NCBI RefSeq assembly: GCF_022352055.1
Contig: NZ_JAKRWM010000009.1
Span: forward strand, 186,001 to 250,000
Length of the DNA: 64,000 bases
From: Cohnella mopanensis
GTDB taxonomy: Bacteria > Bacillota > Bacilli > Paenibacillales > Paenibacillaceae
Reading direction: 5' to 3'
Within the stretch, counting starts at the first letter, position 1. Each line of letters starts with the position of its first letter. A program made the position numbers and the translations under genes. The notes under the pieces are model-generated. The model was given only the letters and a program-made list of their open reading frames with translations. It did no database searches and had not been told where the DNA came from. Shown one piece after another: positions 50,156-59,300 of this stretch.

Positions 50156-50164
50156 TGCTATAAT
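50156..50164 (+). promoter_or_regulatory. Extended -10 promoter of the PBP gene
   Basis: TGCTATAAT: perfect -10 TATAAT (50159-50164) with an upstream TG, 30 bases before the start codon; -35 poor. Confidence 0.55.
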
Positions 50165-50193
50165 AGTTCTGTTTGTTGAAGGAGGATTTCTAA

Positions 50194-53100
50194 ATGACGA
50201 ATACTAAACACCCCCCTTCCGAGCCGAAGCCTAAGGGCCAGGGCTTCAAGACAGCGGGGAAAATCGCGGGATTTACCGTGCTTTGGCTCATCTTGTTCGG
50301 ACTACTAGCCGGGCTCGTGGGAGCTGGCGCAGTTACCGGATACATCGCTTCGCTAGTTGAAGACGATCCAATCCGCGACCGCAGTCTTATCGAGGAGAGA
50401 ATTAACGAGAATGCGATAACCGGCTTCGTCTATTTCAACGACGGCTCCCCTATCGGACAATTGCGTTCCGAGGAAGATCGCCGCCCGGTCACGTACGATC
50501 AAATTCCGCAAACGATTATCGATGCGGTTGTCTCCATAGAAGACAAAAACTTCTTCACTCATCCCGGGGTTGATACGAACGGTTTATTCCGTGCCGTTAA
50601 GCAGCAATTGTTAAACGAAAGCGTCCAAACGGGCGGAAGTACGATTACGCAGCAGTTAGCGCGGCGGGTATTCCTTAACTTGGACCAAACGTCGAGCAGG
50701 AAAGCCAAAGAAATCTTCCTATCGCTTCGATTAGAAAGATTCCTAAGCAAGAAGGAAATCATTACGGCCTATTTAAATAAAGTTCCTTACGGAAATGGCT
50801 CGTCCGGATATCAAGTATTCGGAATCAAGGCAGCATCGAACGGGATATTCGGCATCAAAAATTTAAATGATCTGAATATCGCGCAAGCCGCTTACCTAGC
50901 CGGCGTACCTCAATTGCCTTCTTTATATTCCGCGTTCAATGGCAAAGGGGATTTCAACGAGAAAAACTTCAAACGCGCCGAAGCGCGTCAGAAGCTCGTG
51001 CTTAGCCGCATGCTGGAAGAAAAGAAAATTACGCAATCGCAATATCAAGAAGCATTAGCTTTCGATCTATACAGCTCCCTGGCTAAGCCAAGCGAGAAGG
51101 CTTACAACACGTATCCTTATCTTATGCTCGAAGCGGAACGTCAAGCTGCCGAATTGCTTGTTCTACAGCAAAATCCAGAGCTGAAGCGCGAAGACTTGAA
51201 GAAAAAAGAAAATTCGGCATTAATTGAAGAAGCACGCGGACAGCTTCTAAGAAGCGGTTATAAGGTTACTACCACGATCGACAAAAAAATATACAGCCTT
51301 ATGCACAATATCGCCGAAAACCCGGAGAACTTCGCACCCGACCATCCCGTCAAAGGCGTTGAACAGATTGCCGCCGTTATGATGGATCAGAAAACGGGCG
51401 CTATTCTGGGAATGATTGAAGGTCGCGATTTCCATATCGAGCAAATGAACTTCGCTACCCAAATGGTTCGTCAACCTGGATCGGCCATGAAACCGATAGG
51501 CGCCTATTTGCCCGCAATCGAAATGGGCTTAATTCAGCCGGGCAGCGTTCTTGACGATTCTCCGGTCATACTGAAAAACGGCGGCGGCGGATATCACATT
51601 CCGAAAAACTCCAACAATCGTTATTCGGGACTCGTCACCGCCCGTCAAGCGCTTAATAGCTCTTACAATATTCCGGCCTTAAAGATTTTCTTGGACAAGG
51701 TCACCATTAAAGAAGCTTGGAAATTTGCCCGTTCCCTCGGCATCACGACGCTAGTGCCGGAAGATGATCAAGCCCAAACCGGAGTCATCGGCGGCCTTAA
51801 GTACGGTACATCCGTCGAAGAATTGACGAATGCCTATGCAGCGATCGCCAACAAGGGTGTTTTCAACGATGCTTATCTGATCGAAGAAATCCGAGATGCC
51901 AATAATAAAATCGTCTATAAGCATAAGCTGGAGCCGAAACAAGTCGTTTCCGAGCAATCCGCTTATCTGATGACGGATATGCTTCGGACGGTCGTTACGA
52001 ACGGTACGGCAACGTCGATCATGTCGCAATTCAAAAACTACAAAACGATACCTGTAGTCGGCAAAACCGGAACGACGCAAAATTATAGCGACGTATGGTT
52101 CGAAGGATACACCCCGGACATTACGCTCGGAGTATGGGCTGGATACGAGAAAGTCATTCATAATCTTTCCTCGGACAGCCATGGTAGAGCTCGAACGATC
52201 TGGGCGAAGATTATGACCGACGTTACGGAAGCCAAGCCGGAGCTCTTCCCGACCAAAGAGTTCGTGAAGCCCGACGGAATCGTATCGATGACCGTATCTA
52301 GCGTAAGCGGTAAGCTACCGACGGATCTGACAAGAGCAGCCGGCAAACTTGTGACCGATATTTTCAATCGCAAATTTATCCCGACTGAAGTAGACGACGC
52401 TCTCGTCAAGGTGAAATACATTTCCTATAACGGAGTCAACTACTTGCCTCAAGAGGAAACGCCCGGAGACCTGTTGCGCGAATCGGTCATGATCGTAAGG
52501 GAATCTCCTTTAGATGCGCTGATAGAGGAATTAAAAGCCAAGCTTGGCCAAGTATCCGCCCAATCGCGTAAAGCGCTATCCTATTACTTGCCTAAAGATG
52601 CGGCCGAGAGCGCGCCTTCCAAGATCGATCCGCGCGTAGAAGACGGCGCGACTCCGAATCCGCCGCAGCACGTTTCTGTGGAGATGCTGAACAGCTTGGC
52701 TAGAATTACGTTTACGCCTTCCTCACAGGCAGACGTTGCCGGTTATCGATTATACCGGTCCGCTAATGGAGGCGTATTCCAGAAGGTCGAGGCTTCGGTT
52801 CCGACCGGCGAAGAGCCGAAGTTCGTCAACTACACAAGCCTTAATCAATCTTACAGATATTACGTAACCGCTGTGGACGTAGCCGGTAACGAATCTGCGC
52901 CTAGCGAGACAGTCTCGACCGAAGGCGGCTTTACAGATATTGATCCAAACTTCCCGAATCCAGGAAATACGGGAGAAGGAACAGACCCGGGCTTACCGAA
53001 TAACCCAGGTAACAGCAACAGCAACGTCCCTTCGACGCCTAGCGGCTTGAATGCGCAAGGAACCGATATTGGCGTAACCCTTTCTTGGAACGCTAACGCT

Positions 53101-53298
53101 AGCAGCGAAGGCGTAACGCAGTATCAGGTATGGTACAGCGAGACGGAGCGTGGGAAATTCAAGCTTCTCGGCACGACGGAATCGACTACTTTCGAGTACA
53201 TCGCGCCAATGTCAGTCGGTTGGTACCGCGTAAGCGCAGTTAGCCCAAGCGGCAATTCAGCGCCTACAACGGCTATCGAAGTGAAGTCCGGAACCTGA
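50194..53298 (+). CDS. Class A penicillin-binding protein with C-terminal Fn3 domains
   Basis: Bifunctional peptidoglycan polymerase and crosslinker. The 1034-aa protein has a cytoplasmic tail, a TM helix (about 24-52), a GT51 glycosyltransferase (about 75-260; catalytic E116 in SIEDKNFFTHPG, TGGSTITQQLAR), and a transpeptidase (about 390-680; S430 in GSAMK, SYN 490-492, KTG 624-626). Two fibronectin type III domains follow (about 815-905 and 945-1032), joined by a Pro/Gly/Asn linker. AGGAGG precedes the ATG. PBP1A/PonA-like; the Fn3 extension is typical of Paenibacillaceae and probably spans the wall. Confidence 0.95.
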   Translation: MTNTKHPPSEPKPKGQGFKTAGKIAGFTVLWLILFGLLAGLVGAGAVTGYIASLVEDDPIRDRSLIEERINENAITGFVYFNDGSPIGQLRSEEDRRPVTYDQIPQTIIDAVVSIEDKNFFTHPGVDTNGLFRAVKQQLLNESVQTGGSTITQQLARRVFLNLDQTSSRKAKEIFLSLRLERFLSKKEIITAYLNKVPYGNGSSGYQVFGIKAASNGIFGIKNLNDLNIAQAAYLAGVPQLPSLYSAFNGKGDFNEKNFKRAEARQKLVLSRMLEEKKITQSQYQEALAFDLYSSLAKPSEKAYNTYPYLMLEAERQAAELLVLQQNPELKREDLKKKENSALIEEARGQLLRSGYKVTTTIDKKIYSLMHNIAENPENFAPDHPVKGVEQIAAVMMDQKTGAILGMIEGRDFHIEQMNFATQMVRQPGSAMKPIGAYLPAIEMGLIQPGSVLDDSPVILKNGGGGYHIPKNSNNRYSGLVTARQALNSSYNIPALKIFLDKVTIKEAWKFARSLGITTLVPEDDQAQTGVIGGLKYGTSVEELTNAYAAIANKGVFNDAYLIEEIRDANNKIVYKHKLEPKQVVSEQSAYLMTDMLRTVVTNGTATSIMSQFKNYKTIPVVGKTGTTQNYSDVWFEGYTPDITLGVWAGYEKVIHNLSSDSHGRARTIWAKIMTDVTEAKPELFPTKEFVKPDGIVSMTVSSVSGKLPTDLTRAAGKLVTDIFNRKFIPTEVDDALVKVKYISYNGVNYLPQEETPGDLLRESVMIVRESPLDALIEELKAKLGQVSAQSRKALSYYLPKDAAESAPSKIDPRVEDGATPNPPQHVSVEMLNSLARITFTPSSQADVAGYRLYRSANGGVFQKVEASVPTGEEPKFVNYTSLNQSYRYYVTAVDVAGNESAPSETVSTEGGFTDIDPNFPNPGNTGEGTDPGLPNNPGNSNSNVPSTPSGLNAQGTDIGVTLSWNANASSEGVTQYQVWYSETERGKFKLLGTTESTTFEYIAPMSVGWYRVSAVSPSGNSAPTTAIEVKSGT

Positions 53299-53337
53299 TA
53301 CAAAGAGCGCTGACCAAAAGTAGATAGGTAAAACGAT

Positions 53338-53384
53338 AAATGTTGGTACAGGGGATTAGTCCTGTACCAACATTTTGCTTTTAA
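53338..53384 (+). terminator. Intrinsic terminator after the PBP gene
   Basis: Perfect 15-bp stem AAATGTTGGTACAGG (53338-53352) / CCTGTACCAACATTT (53361-53375), followed by TGCTTTT. Confidence 0.85.
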
Positions 53385-53407
53385 AGATCTTCTCTGTTGC
53401 TACTTAA

Positions 53408-53451
53408 CAGAAAGAAGCTGCTCAATAGATTTCTCTAATGAGCAGCTTCTT
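53408..53451 (-). terminator. Terminator of acsA
   Basis: Perfect 13-bp stem AAGAAGCTGCTCA (53451-53439 complement) / TGAGCAGCTTCTT (53424-53412) on the minus strand, followed by TCTGTT. It starts 10 bases after the acsA stop. Confidence 0.85.
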
Positions 53452-53460
53452 AGTTTATCC

Positions 53461-55185
53461 CTAATCCTCGATCGTAGACAGATCGCCTGTCGGCAGGTTC
53501 AGCTCCCATGCTTTGAGCACCCTACGCATGATTTTACCGCTGCGTGTCTTCGGAAGCTTATCTTTGAATTCGATCTCCCGCGGGGAAGCATGGGCGGACA
53601 AGCCTTCCTTCACGAACTTGGCGATATCCGCTTTAAGCTCATCCGATGGCGAGAAACCTTCGCGTAACGAGATGAACGCTTTAATAATTTCTCCGCGTAA
53701 AGGATCCGGTTTCCCGATTACGCCGGCTTCGGCAACTGCCGGATGTTCCACCAGCTTGCTCTCCACCTCGAATGGCCCTACCCGTTCGCCGGAAGTATTA
53801 ATGACATCGTCGATACGCCCTTGGAACCAGAAATAACCTTCATCATCCTGGTAAGCGGAATCGCCCGATACGTACCATCCTGGAATATGGAAGTATTCCG
53901 CATACTTCGTAGGATTGTTCCAGATTTTGCGCATCATGGACGGCCATGGCGTCTTGATTGCAAGATTGCCCATACGGAAAGGCGGCAATTCGTTGCCTTG
54001 ATCGTCGATGATCGCAGCTTGTACGCCGGGAACCGGGCGCCCCATTGATCCTGGCTTAATTTCCATGCTTGGGTAGTTACAAATTAACTGCCCGCCCGTC
54101 TCCGTCATCCACCACGTATCGTGAATGCGTTGACCGTACACTTTGTTGCCCCAACGGACGACTTCAGGATTCAAAGGCTCGCCTACGCTTAGCACATGGC
54201 GCAAGCTAGAAAGATCGAACGACTTAACGACGTCATCTCCTGCTCCCATTAACATGCGGAATGCCGTCGGTGCACTGTACCATACGGTCACTTTATATTT
54301 TTGAATCGTGGAATACCAATCTTGAGGACTGAACCTTCCGCCTCTTACGACGTTGGTCACCCCATTCAGCCAAGGCGCGAATATACCGTATGATGTGCCC
54401 GTTACCCAGCCTGGATCGGCTGTACACCAGTATACGTCGTCTTCCCTTAGATCAAGAACGACGCGCCCCGTATGATAGTGCTGGAGCATGGCATTCTGAA
54501 CGTGAAAGACACCTTTAGGTTTACCTGTAGAACCGGAAGTATAGTGAAGGATCAAGCCATCTTCCCTATCAAGGAATGTCAGCTCCGTTTCGGTAGAAGC
54601 CGATTCCATTGCCGCGCGATAGTCGACGATGCCATCCCCCGCCTCGACGGAATCCCCGAATACGATAACATTTTTCAAATCCGGCAGTTCTTCACGAGGT
54701 ACCCGTGACAATAAAGCCGGAGTCGTAACGATAGCTACCGCACCGCTATCCAGCAAACGATCCCTTACAGCCGTCTCCATGAAAGCCTCGAACAAAGGTC
54801 CGACAACAGCACCGACCTTTAAGGCACCGAACAAGCTGAAATATAATTCCGGTGTACGCGGCATGAATATGAACACGCGGTCGCCTTTATTGATGCCTAA
54901 ACCGCGAAGTACGTTAGCGAATTGGTTAGACTGCCTCGACATTTCCGCGAAGGTATAACTAATCTCGCGTTGGTTATCGCTGTAATGGAGTGCGATTTTG
55001 TCGCCGCGTCCATTGTCTACATGGCGATCGATCGCTTCATAAGCCATATTGACCTTACCCGTGGAAGCCCAAGTAAACTGCTTCTCAACGTCTGCCCAGT
55101 TAAAGCTTTTTACTGCCTCTTCATACGATGCCATGTTGGACACCGTAGCCGTAACGGCCAGTTTTTCATCCGATTGAAATGTCAC
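53461..55185 (-). CDS. acsA: Acetyl-CoA synthetase
   Basis: Activates acetate to acetyl-CoA via acetyl-AMP. The 574-aa ANL-superfamily enzyme has YTSGSTGKPKGV (AMP/ATP loop), TWWMTETGG, YVSGDSAYQDDEGYFWFQGRIDD and the regulatory lysine K551 in KTRSGKIMRR, the acetylation site used by AcuA and reversed by AcuC. The start is GTG at 55185 with AAGGTGATG upstream. Divergent from acuA-acuC, exactly as in Bacillus. A consensus TATAAT (55279-55274) and a candidate cre site in the leader predict CcpA repression by good carbon sources. Confidence 0.97.
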   Translation of the reverse strand: MTFQSDEKLAVTATVSNMASYEEAVKSFNWADVEKQFTWASTGKVNMAYEAIDRHVDNGRGDKIALHYSDNQREISYTFAEMSRQSNQFANVLRGLGINKGDRVFIFMPRTPELYFSLFGALKVGAVVGPLFEAFMETAVRDRLLDSGAVAIVTTPALLSRVPREELPDLKNVIVFGDSVEAGDGIVDYRAAMESASTETELTFLDREDGLILHYTSGSTGKPKGVFHVQNAMLQHYHTGRVVLDLREDDVYWCTADPGWVTGTSYGIFAPWLNGVTNVVRGGRFSPQDWYSTIQKYKVTVWYSAPTAFRMLMGAGDDVVKSFDLSSLRHVLSVGEPLNPEVVRWGNKVYGQRIHDTWWMTETGGQLICNYPSMEIKPGSMGRPVPGVQAAIIDDQGNELPPFRMGNLAIKTPWPSMMRKIWNNPTKYAEYFHIPGWYVSGDSAYQDDEGYFWFQGRIDDVINTSGERVGPFEVESKLVEHPAVAEAGVIGKPDPLRGEIIKAFISLREGFSPSDELKADIAKFVKEGLSAHASPREIEFKDKLPKTRSGKIMRRVLKAWELNLPTGDLSTIED

Positions 55186-55225
55186 GATCCATCACCTTCC
55201 CATTAAAATGCGGGCATTCCTATAA

Positions 55226-55239
55226 CGAATGCGCTTTCA
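55226..55239 (-). promoter_or_regulatory. Candidate cre site (CcpA operator) in the acsA leader
   Basis: On the minus strand TGAAAGCGCATTCG matches the cre consensus TGWAARCGYTWNCW at 12 of 14 positions. It lies about 30-45 bases downstream of the -10 box TATAAT (55279-55274), a roadblock-type position known for Bacillus acsA. Confidence 0.65.
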
Positions 55240-55273
55240 CAACATGGAGTTAACAGTCTCATCTGCCATAGAT

Positions 55274-55279
55274 ATTATA
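55274..55279 (-). promoter_or_regulatory. -10 box of acsA
   Basis: Consensus TATAAT on the minus strand, about 90 bases upstream of acsA; the -35 region is not recognisable. Confidence 0.5.
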
Positions 55280-55386
55280 ACACAGTGTACGCTCGCTAGG
55301 CATAGAGGGAAAGGGCAATATCTACAATTCGAGGGGTAATATTAACCACATCGCCCTTAATCCGGTTCCTCCCTCGTGCACTTAAA

Positions 55387-55395
55387 TGATATAAT
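55387..55395 (+). promoter_or_regulatory. Extended -10 promoter of acuA
   Basis: TGATATAAT with TATAAT at 55390-55395, about 40 bases before acuA; no -35 match. Confidence 0.55.
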
Positions 55396-55434
55396 GATTG
55401 TCAATGTTTGAATTACGGATATAGGGGGAACGGC

Positions 55435-56067
55435 ATGGACCACATCAAATCGTACGTCCGCTATCCAATCGCACGAGATAGCCAATCCCTTATCATCGAA
55501 GGTCCCGTACCGCCAGATAGATTGCGCAAGATGACCCTTCATCCTAAGTTAGATGCTTTCCGCAGACCGAAAGACCAGCACGAAGCTTTGGTCGAAATTG
55601 CCGATCTGCCCGAAGGAAGAATCATCGTTGCCCGTGACGAGGACGTTATCGTCGGATATGTCACCTTCCATTACCCGGATGAAATGGAACGCTGGTCCGA
55701 AGGCGGCATGGAAGACCTCATCGAGCTCGGAGCGATCGAAGTTGCCGATGACTACCGCAATCTTGGCCTCGGCAAATCGCTAATCTCCGCAGCGTTCGAG
55801 AATGGGCAATTAGATAATATAATCGTGTTCACGACGGAGTATTATTGGCACTGGGACTTGGAATCGAGCGGTCTCAACGTATGGGAATACCGAGAGATGA
55901 TGGAACGGCTGATGAAATCGGTCGGCATGGTCTGGTTTGCGACGGACGATCCGGAAATATGCGCTCACCCCGCCAATTGCCTGATGGTCAGAATCGGCAA
56001 AGACGTTCCGTTATCCTCCGTGGAACAATTCGATCGGGTTAGATTTAGGCAACGCTTCATGTATTAG
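55435..56067 (+). CDS. acuA: Protein acetyltransferase AcuA (GNAT)
   Basis: Acetylates and inactivates AcsA at its C-terminal lysine. The 210-aa protein has the GNAT core: IIVARDEDVIVGYVTFHY, then the acetyl-CoA loop DDYRNLGLGKSLI (Q/RxxGxG/A variant). The ATG at 55435 follows AGGGGGAA; an upstream in-frame ATG overlaps the promoter. It directly abuts acuC and is divergent from its target acsA. Confidence 0.95.
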   Translation: MDHIKSYVRYPIARDSQSLIIEGPVPPDRLRKMTLHPKLDAFRRPKDQHEALVEIADLPEGRIIVARDEDVIVGYVTFHYPDEMERWSEGGMEDLIELGAIEVADDYRNLGLGKSLISAAFENGQLDNIIVFTTEYYWHWDLESSGLNVWEYREMMERLMKSVGMVWFATDDPEICAHPANCLMVRIGKDVPLSSVEQFDRVRFRQRFMY

Positions 56068-57282
56068 ATGAAAGGCAGGCGACCTCCTCTGTCCTCCAGA
56101 ACGATATGGGTAAACAATAAGCCATCCGGGCGATACTGTTTTTCTGACGATCATCCTTTTCATCCCTTTCGCGTCGAATTGACGGAAGACCTTCTGCGGG
56201 AATGCGGGGCATTAACCAAAGAACAAATTATGGAGCCTTTTCCCCTCGGAGAGGCCGAACAAGTGATTCGCAAAATCCATAGAAAAGATTATATCGACGC
56301 CGTGGTCGCGTTAAGCACCGACAAACCCGACGTTCATATGATCAGCAATGCCGAGCAGTACGGCCTTGAAGCAGATGGAGACACCCCCTATTTTCCCGGA
56401 ATGCATGAAGCTACCGCTGCGGTTACTGCCGGTTCGCTGGCGGCTGCGGAAGCGGTCATGTCGGGACGCGCGGATCGCGCCTTGCACTTGGCTGGCGGCC
56501 TTCATCACGCATTCCCGAATCGCTCTTCCGGCTTCTGCGTCTATAATGACGCAGCGGCAGCGATCACGTATCTGAGGGATAAATACAAGGCTCGCGTACT
56601 CTATATCGACACGGACGTCCATCATGGGGATGGCGTACAGTGGTTTTTCTACACGGACCCCGACGTGTTCACGCTCTCGATCCACGAGACCGGCAAATTT
56701 CTGTTCCCCGGCAGCGGATTCGCGCATGAACGAGGGGATTCTTCCGGCTATGGTTCATGTCTTAATTTATCTATGGAGCCCTACACGGAAGACGAGTCGT
56801 GGCTCGAATGTTTTACGGAAGCGGTAGAGAATGTCGCGCGCTCCTTTCGTCCGGATATCATCGTCAGTCAGCATGGATGCGACGCTCATGCCTTCGATCC
56901 GCTAGCGCACATCCATTGCAGTATGAGAATATATCGCGAGATGCCTAAAATCATTCACCAGCTTGCCGAACGTTACACGCAAGGCAAATGGGTCGCGCTA
57001 GGCGGCGGCGGATACGACCATTGGCGGGTCGTCCCGAGAGCATGGAGCTTGCTCTGGCTTGAGATGTGCGGCCATCCTTTGCTATCGCAAATTGACAGCG
57101 CTGCCTGCGGAGGGCGACTACCGGAACGATGGCCTCCTACATTCCCATCGCACATCCAACCGCCCGATCTTCCGACGACATGGCTAGACGACGTTTCCTC
57201 TTGGGCTCCAATGCCACGAAGAACCGAAATCACAGCCAAAAATAAAGCAATGCTAGAAATCGCGCTTCAGCATATCGGCTAA
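56068..57282 (+). CDS. acuC: Lysine deacetylase AcuC (class I HDAC type)
   Basis: Zn-dependent deacetylase that reactivates AcsA. The 404-aa protein has the arginase-fold HDAC motifs: AGGLHHAFPNRSSGFCVYND (catalytic His pair), DTDVHHGDGVQ (zinc ligands), IHETGKFLFPG, QHGCDAH and GGGGYD. Its ATG follows the acuA stop with no gap and no Shine-Dalgarno, so it depends on coupling. The N-terminal MKGRRPPLSS is atypical, so the true start could differ slightly. The acuB gene found between acuA and acuC in Bacillus is absent. Confidence 0.95.
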   Translation: MKGRRPPLSSRTIWVNNKPSGRYCFSDDHPFHPFRVELTEDLLRECGALTKEQIMEPFPLGEAEQVIRKIHRKDYIDAVVALSTDKPDVHMISNAEQYGLEADGDTPYFPGMHEATAAVTAGSLAAAEAVMSGRADRALHLAGGLHHAFPNRSSGFCVYNDAAAAITYLRDKYKARVLYIDTDVHHGDGVQWFFYTDPDVFTLSIHETGKFLFPGSGFAHERGDSSGYGSCLNLSMEPYTEDESWLECFTEAVENVARSFRPDIIVSQHGCDAHAFDPLAHIHCSMRIYREMPKIIHQLAERYTQGKWVALGGGGYDHWRVVPRAWSLLWLEMCGHPLLSQIDSAACGGRLPERWPPTFPSHIQPPDLPTTWLDDVSSWAPMPRRTEITAKNKAMLEIALQHIG

Positions 57283-57296
57283 GAACTAATGCAATA

Positions 57297-57348
57297 AAAG
57301 AGCTGGCAGTCTGATCGCCTATGCGATCGGATTGCCAGCTCTTTGCTC
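57297..57348. terminator. Bidirectional terminator between acuC and mtnN
   Basis: AAAGAGCTGGCA (57297-57308) / TGCCAGCTCTTT (57333-57344), 12 bp, with an inner CTGATCGC/GCGATCGG pairing; T-rich flanks on both strands. Confidence 0.88.
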
Positions 57349-57368
57349 TTCCAAACTTACCAAACGGC

Positions 57369-58070
57369 TTAGAGCCTGTTTACCATCTCTTCTACGATTG
57401 CATAAGAACGGTTTGCCGCTTCGATCGTAAACTCCGCGAAATTCACGTGAGCCGACCCGTCAGCTTTATCCGACATGGACCGAATAATGACGTGAGGGAT
57501 TCCGTTCATATAACACACTTGCGCGACAGAAGCCCCTTCCATCTCCGTGCAAGCCCCGCCTAATTCTTCGTACAATCCTTTGACTACCGTGCGATCGGCA
57601 ATAAACTGATCTCCCGACAAAACTTTGCCGGTGAAACAACGCCCCGGATATACTTTTTTCCCCGCTTCTTCCGCTATTGCGATCAAACGCTCGTCCGCCG
57701 GATATTCCGATACTTCTTGATAAGGGATCGTCCCCCTAGGAAATCCAAGCGCCGTAACGTCAACATCATGCTGAACGCTGCTTGTGGAGATGACAATATC
57801 CCCAATATTCAATTTCGGGTCAACTGCACCCGCTACGCCCGTGAAGACGATCGCATCCGCTCCGTAACGGTCAACCAATACTTGAGTACAGACGGCCGCG
57901 TTCACCTTGCCTACGCCTGAACGGGTCAATACGACCTTCTTGCCGCGGAATAAACCGTGGTGATACGTAATTCCCGCGTGTTGCTCTGTCTGTTTATCGT
58001 CTAGCTGTGCCAGCAGCAGCTCGATTTCCTCTTGCATAGCTCCGATAATTCCGATTGCCCCGTAAGTCAC
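57369..58070 (-). CDS. mtnN: 5'-methylthioadenosine / S-adenosylhomocysteine nucleosidase
   Basis: Hydrolyses MTA and SAH to adenine plus the thio-sugar, for methionine salvage and SAM-byproduct removal. The 233-aa protein has GIIGAMQEEI at the N-terminus, FTGVAGAVDPKLNIGDIVIS, the catalytic/ribose Glu in CTEMEGASVAQVC and the catalytic Asp in RSMSDKADG. The frame is open to 58115, but a GTG at 58070 behind AAGGAAGAGG matches the family start. It is inserted between acuC and ccpA; the ccpA terminator overlaps its leader. Confidence 0.95.
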   Translation of the reverse strand: MTYGAIGIIGAMQEEIELLLAQLDDKQTEQHAGITYHHGLFRGKKVVLTRSGVGKVNAAVCTQVLVDRYGADAIVFTGVAGAVDPKLNIGDIVISTSSVQHDVDVTALGFPRGTIPYQEVSEYPADERLIAIAEEAGKKVYPGRCFTGKVLSGDQFIADRTVVKGLYEELGGACTEMEGASVAQVCYMNGIPHVIIRSMSDKADGSAHVNFAEFTIEAANRSYAIVEEMVNRL

Positions 58071-58100
58071 ATTCCTCTTCCTTTCGCATTCTATTCTCAT

Positions 58101-58145
58101 AAAGAAGCCCTGCATCGGTCACGAATGCGCCGAGGCAGGGCCTTT
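58101..58145 (-). terminator. Intrinsic terminator of ccpA
   Basis: Minus-strand GCCCTGC/GCAGGGC stem extended by AAAG/CTTT (58145-58135 with 58113-58101), then TTCTTTATG; it lies inside the 5' leader region of mtnN. Confidence 0.75.
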
Positions 58146-58155
58146 AATTGTAGAT

Positions 58156-59169
58156 TTACTTCCCTCTCGGTCCTGCGACGGATCGACGCACGATTAATTC
58201 ATGAGGAAGAGTAACTTTGGCATTCTCAACGGCTTCCTTCTTCATCAGCTTCGTCAGAAGCCTCATAGACACCGCACCGATATCGTACATCGGCTGGGCA
58301 ACGGTCGTCAGCAACGGACGAACCATCGAGGAGATGCGACTATTGTCAACGCTAATGACCGACACATCATCGGGAACGACTAACCCGGCGTCCTGAATAC
58401 AATGAATAGCTCCGGTAGCCATCTCATCCGTAGCAGAGAATACAGCAGTCGGACGATCCGGCAGGTCAAGGAAATATTGCATCGCGTCAATACCGGATTC
58501 GTATTTATAATTCCCTACACGAACGTATTGTTCCTGGTAAGGTATGCCGGCTTGCGCAAGCGCGCGTTTGTAACCCTGATAACGGGCATAGCCGTTCGCA
58601 GGATCCTGTAGCGTACCGCTAATCATAGCGATAGCTGTATGTCCTTCGGCAATCAGTCGATTAACGGCATCGAATGCAGCTGCCTCATGATCGATGTCGA
58701 CGGAAGGAATCGTTCCCTTCTCATCGGTCGTCGCACATAAGACGATCGGAACGTTAGACGTTCTGAACGCTTGAATATGCTCTTCCGTCACGGCGCCGCC
58801 CATGAATAACAAGCCATCGACTTGCTTCTCCAAGAGCGTGTTAATGACGCGGATCTCTTTGTCTTTGCGTTTGTCCGCATTACAAAGAATAATATTATAG
58901 TGATACATATTGGCAATGTCTTCGATTCCGCGCGCAACTTCAGCAAAAATCGCATTCGCTATGTCGGGAATGACGACGCCTACGGTTGTCGTTTTCTTGC
59001 TTGCTAGACCGCGAGCAACCGCATTCGGCCGGTAGCCGAGTCGCTCAATCGCTTCGTAAACCTTCTTACGAGTTTGCGGTTTAACATTAGGGTTGTTGTT
59101 GACGACACGGGAAACTGTTGCCATCGAAACGCCAGCTTCGCGTGCCACGTCGTAAATGGTTACCGTCAC
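58156..59169 (-). CDS. ccpA: Catabolite control protein A (LacI family)
   Basis: Master regulator of carbon catabolite repression; binds cre sites with HPr-Ser46-P or Crh-P. The 337-aa protein has the Lac[25 protein letters not shown] and the hinge helix [13 protein letters not shown], followed by a periplasmic-binding-like core (about 62-335). The frame opens earlier (59220), but the GTG at 59169 follows GGAGCG. Its neighbours acsA/acuAC and ytxJ match the ccpA region of Bacillus, which supports CcpA rather than another LacI regulator. Confidence 0.93.
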   Translation of the reverse strand: MTVTIYDVAREAGVSMATVSRVVNNNPNVKPQTRKKVYEAIERLGYRPNAVARGLASKKTTTVGVVIPDIANAIFAEVARGIEDIANMYHYNIILCNADKRKDKEIRVINTLLEKQVDGLLFMGGAVTEEHIQAFRTSNVPIVLCATTDEKGTIPSVDIDHEAAAFDAVNRLIAEGHTAIAMISGTLQDPANGYARYQGYKRALAQAGIPYQEQYVRVGNYKYESGIDAMQYFLDLPDRPTAVFSATDEMATGAIHCIQDAGLVVPDDVSVISVDNSRISSMVRPLLTTVAQPMYDIGAVSMRLLTKLMKKEAVENAKVTLPHELIVRRSVAGPRGK

Positions 59170-59190
59170 AATAATTCGCTCCAATGTTCG

Positions 59191-59219
59191 TGACTGGATC
59201 ACAAACCCTTGTCCAGTCA
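59191..59219. other. Inverted repeat in the ccpA leader
   Basis: TGACTGGA (59191-59198) / TCCAGTCA (59212-59219) with inner ACAA/TTGT; could fold in the ccpA mRNA leader, near its ribosome-binding site, or serve as an operator. Confidence 0.4.
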
Positions 59220-59234
59220 TGGATTATTAAGGTA

Positions 59235-59263
59235 ATCATACGACAAAACCGGATGTTTAGCAA
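59235..59263 (-). promoter_or_regulatory. Promoter of ccpA
   Basis: Minus strand: TTGCTA (59263-59258), 17-base spacer, TATGAT (59240-59235). Confidence 0.6.
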
Positions 59264-59300
59264 TCAAACACTGAGGTTTATCCTGCGCATGAAGTCGAGA

